6,588 nt of DNA from JBCBKP01 sp038746265 (lineage in GTDB: Bacteria; Planctomycetota; Phycisphaerae; Phycisphaerales; UBA1924): contig JBCDKU010000104.1 of the NCBI GenBank assembly GCA_038746265.1, forward strand, positions 1-6,588. The letters are read 5' to 3'. A program made the position numbers and the translations under genes. This document shows positions 5,640 through 6,588 of the stretch, one piece after another. The first letter of the stretch is position 1. Every line of letters begins with the position of its first letter. A model generated the notes under the pieces. The model was not told where the DNA came from and searched no databases. It was given only the letters and a program-made list of their open reading frames with translations.

Positions 5640-6395
5640 TCAGCCCTCCCGGACCGTCCGCTGCTCGATCCGCTTCTCGCTCTGCGTGCGCACGACGCGG
5701 TCCACGAAGTTGCCCGGCGTGTGCACCAGGTCCGGGTCCATCTCGCCCTCGCCCGCGAGCGTGTCCACCTCGGCCACGGTGAACGCGGCCGCGGTCGCCA
5801 TCATCGGGTTGAAGTTCCGCGCCGTCTTGCGGTACATCAGGTTCCCGAACGGGTCGGCCTTGTCGGCCTTGACCAAGGCGAGATCCGCAAAGAGCCCCGT
5901 CTCGAGGATGAACTCCCGCTCGCGGAAGTCGTCCGCGTTGACCTTGGCGTTCGCCGCGGGCAGGCGGTAGGTCCGCGACTCCTTGCCCTCGGCGATCGGC
6001 GTGCCGGCCGCGGTCGCGGTGAAGAACGCGGGCACGCCAGCGCCACCCGCGCGGATGCGCTCGGCAAGCGTGCCCTGCGGGTTGAACTCGACCTCAAGCT
6101 CGCCCGCAAGGAACTGCTTCTCGAAGATGTCGTTCTCACCGACGTAGCTCGAGACCATCTTCCTGATCTGCCGCGTCTGCAGGAGCAAACCCAGCCCCCA
6201 GTCGTCCACGCCCGCGTTGTTGCTGATGCAGGTGAGGTCGGTCACGCCCGTATCGCGCAGCGCGATGATCAGGTGCTCCGGGATGCCGCAGAGCCCGAAC
6301 CCGCCGACCATCACGGTCGCGCCGTCGTAGAGGATCCCGCGGTCCTTGAGGTCCGCGAGGGCGGCCGCTGCTGTGTCCACGATCTTCGAAGCCAT
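5640..6395 (-). CDS. scoA: 3-oxoacid CoA-transferase subunit A (alpha)
   Basis: A 251-residue alpha subunit of a family I CoA-transferase, partner of ScoB at 3839-4504. The CoA-transferase signature is at 24-40 (D-G-A-T-V-M-V-G-G-F-G-L-C-G-I-P-E). It is followed by I-S-N-N-A-G (57-62), Y-V-G-E-N (84-88), F-N-P-Q-G-T-L-A-E-R-I-R (104-115), P-A-F-F-T-A-T-A-A-G-T (122-132), and the ScoA-like R-K-T-A-R-N-F-N-P-M-M-A-T-A-A (189-203). Length is slightly above the usual 230-odd residues, mainly from a polar C-terminal tail (about 236-251). The start follows a purine-rich GGAAGCGAGA region with conventional spacing, unlike the leaderless-looking scoB. It begins 26 bp after the end of the NrdR-like gene and may be read from that gene's promoter. 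Confidence 0.93.
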   Translation of the reverse strand: MASKIVDTAAAALADLKDRGILYDGATVMVGGFGLCGIPEHLIIALRDTGVTDLTCISNNAGVDDWGLGLLLQTRQIRKMVSSYVGENDIFEKQFLAGELEVEFNPQGTLAERIRAGGAGVPAFFTATAAGTPIAEGKESRTYRLPAANAKVNADDFREREFILETGLFADLALVKADKADPFGNLMYRKTARNFNPMMATAAAFTVAEVDTLAGEGEMDPDLVHTPGNFVDRVVRTQSEKRIEQRTVREG

Positions 6396-6421
6396 CGCGT
6401 TCTCGCTTCCGTCCGTTCGCC

Positions 6422-6588
6422 CTACTTCTCTTCACCCAGGAATAGGCCCTGCTGGTCCCGCATCTCGACGGGCCGCTCCATGAGGTCGTCCAGCTCCCGC
6501 TTGAGGTCGGGCAGGTTGTCGATGTTGAGGTGCTCGGTCGCGTACCGAACGTAGGCGACCTGATCGAGCTGCCGCAGCTTCGCCATCA
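6422..6588 (-). CDS. nrdR: ATP-cone protein, probably NrdR repressor (C-terminal part, cut by window edge)
   Basis: The minus strand is open from the window edge to a TAG at 6422-6424, giving 54 complete codons. The residues L-R-Q-L-D-Q-V-A-Y-V-R-Y-A-T followed by an I-D-N-L-P-D-L-K-R-E-L helix match the end of the ATP-cone domain. In NrdR this reads L-x-x-L-D-x-V-A-Y-[IV]-R-F-A-S and closes near the C-terminus. NrdR is a zinc-ribbon/ATP-cone repressor of ribonucleotide reductase genes. About 100 N-terminal residues would lie beyond the edge. The ATG at 6584-6586 is probably internal: the two bases left before it (TG) fit the valine that usually precedes this methionine. The tail after the domain ends L-F-L-G-E-E-K. 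The alternative is another ATP-cone protein, but in reductases the cone is N-terminal, so an end here favours NrdR. Confidence 0.68.
   Translation of the reverse strand, partial: MAKLRQLDQVAYVRYATEHLNIDNLPDLKRELDDLMERPVEMRDQQGLFLGEEK

Noticed and set aside
5721..6554. 277-codon open frame on the plus strand opposite scoA
   Set aside because: Antisense to scoA with its full signature motifs; the translation shows no domain.

Overview
The window is visibly GC-rich, with dense genes, strong G/C bias at third codon positions, and several 4-base overlaps or gaps under 10 bases. No tRNA, rRNA, CRISPR array, insertion sequence or phage gene was seen. The gene set (membrane-dipeptidase family enzyme, paired zf-TFIIB ribbon proteins, split 3-oxoacid CoA-transferase, secreted YHS protein, NrdR-like fragment) fits the chromosome of a free-living, high-GC, Gram-negative-type bacterium. 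A planctomycete of the Phycisphaerae kind is my guess from gene style, not something the sequence proves.

Layout, left to right. (1) 57-1079, minus: cytoplasmic peptidase M19. (2) 1132-3087, plus: a four-gene cluster. It holds a degenerate two-ribbon zf-TFIIB protein, a cysteine-free membrane-anchored protein, a second two-ribbon protein overlapping it by ATGA, and a third two-ribbon protein 51 bp later. (3) 3084-3842, minus: two small tandem paralogous proteins of unknown function, downstream of and overlapping scoB. The promoter-distal copy is cut by an in-frame TAG that separates its soluble part from a still readable membrane helix. (4) 3839-4504, minus: scoB, the beta subunit of succinyl-CoA:3-oxoacid CoA-transferase. 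(5) 4680-5243, plus: secreted YHS-domain protein with a strong UUCG-loop terminator after it. (6) 5392-6395, minus: scoA (alpha subunit), then an 80-residue two-helix membrane protein. (7) 6422-6588, minus, cut by the window edge: C-terminal end of an ATP-cone protein, best read as NrdR.

How they work together: ScoA and ScoB should form one enzyme that activates acetoacetate (or related 3-oxoacids) with CoA from succinyl-CoA. Their genes, normally adjacent, are here separated by about 1.1 kb that includes an oppositely oriented YHS gene. The zf-TFIIB cluster looks like a local gene-duplication family around a membrane protein. Its role is unknown, and one member has lost most metal ligands without any gap in the alignment. 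Three genes (M19, the first zf-TFIIB gene, scoB) carry a TANNNT hexamer exactly 6 bases before ATG, as expected for leaderless transcription.

The points most worth a second look are the ligand-depleted zinc-ribbon paralog, the stop-interrupted membrane-tail protein and its intact neighbour, the split sco genes, and the shared leaderless promoter geometry.
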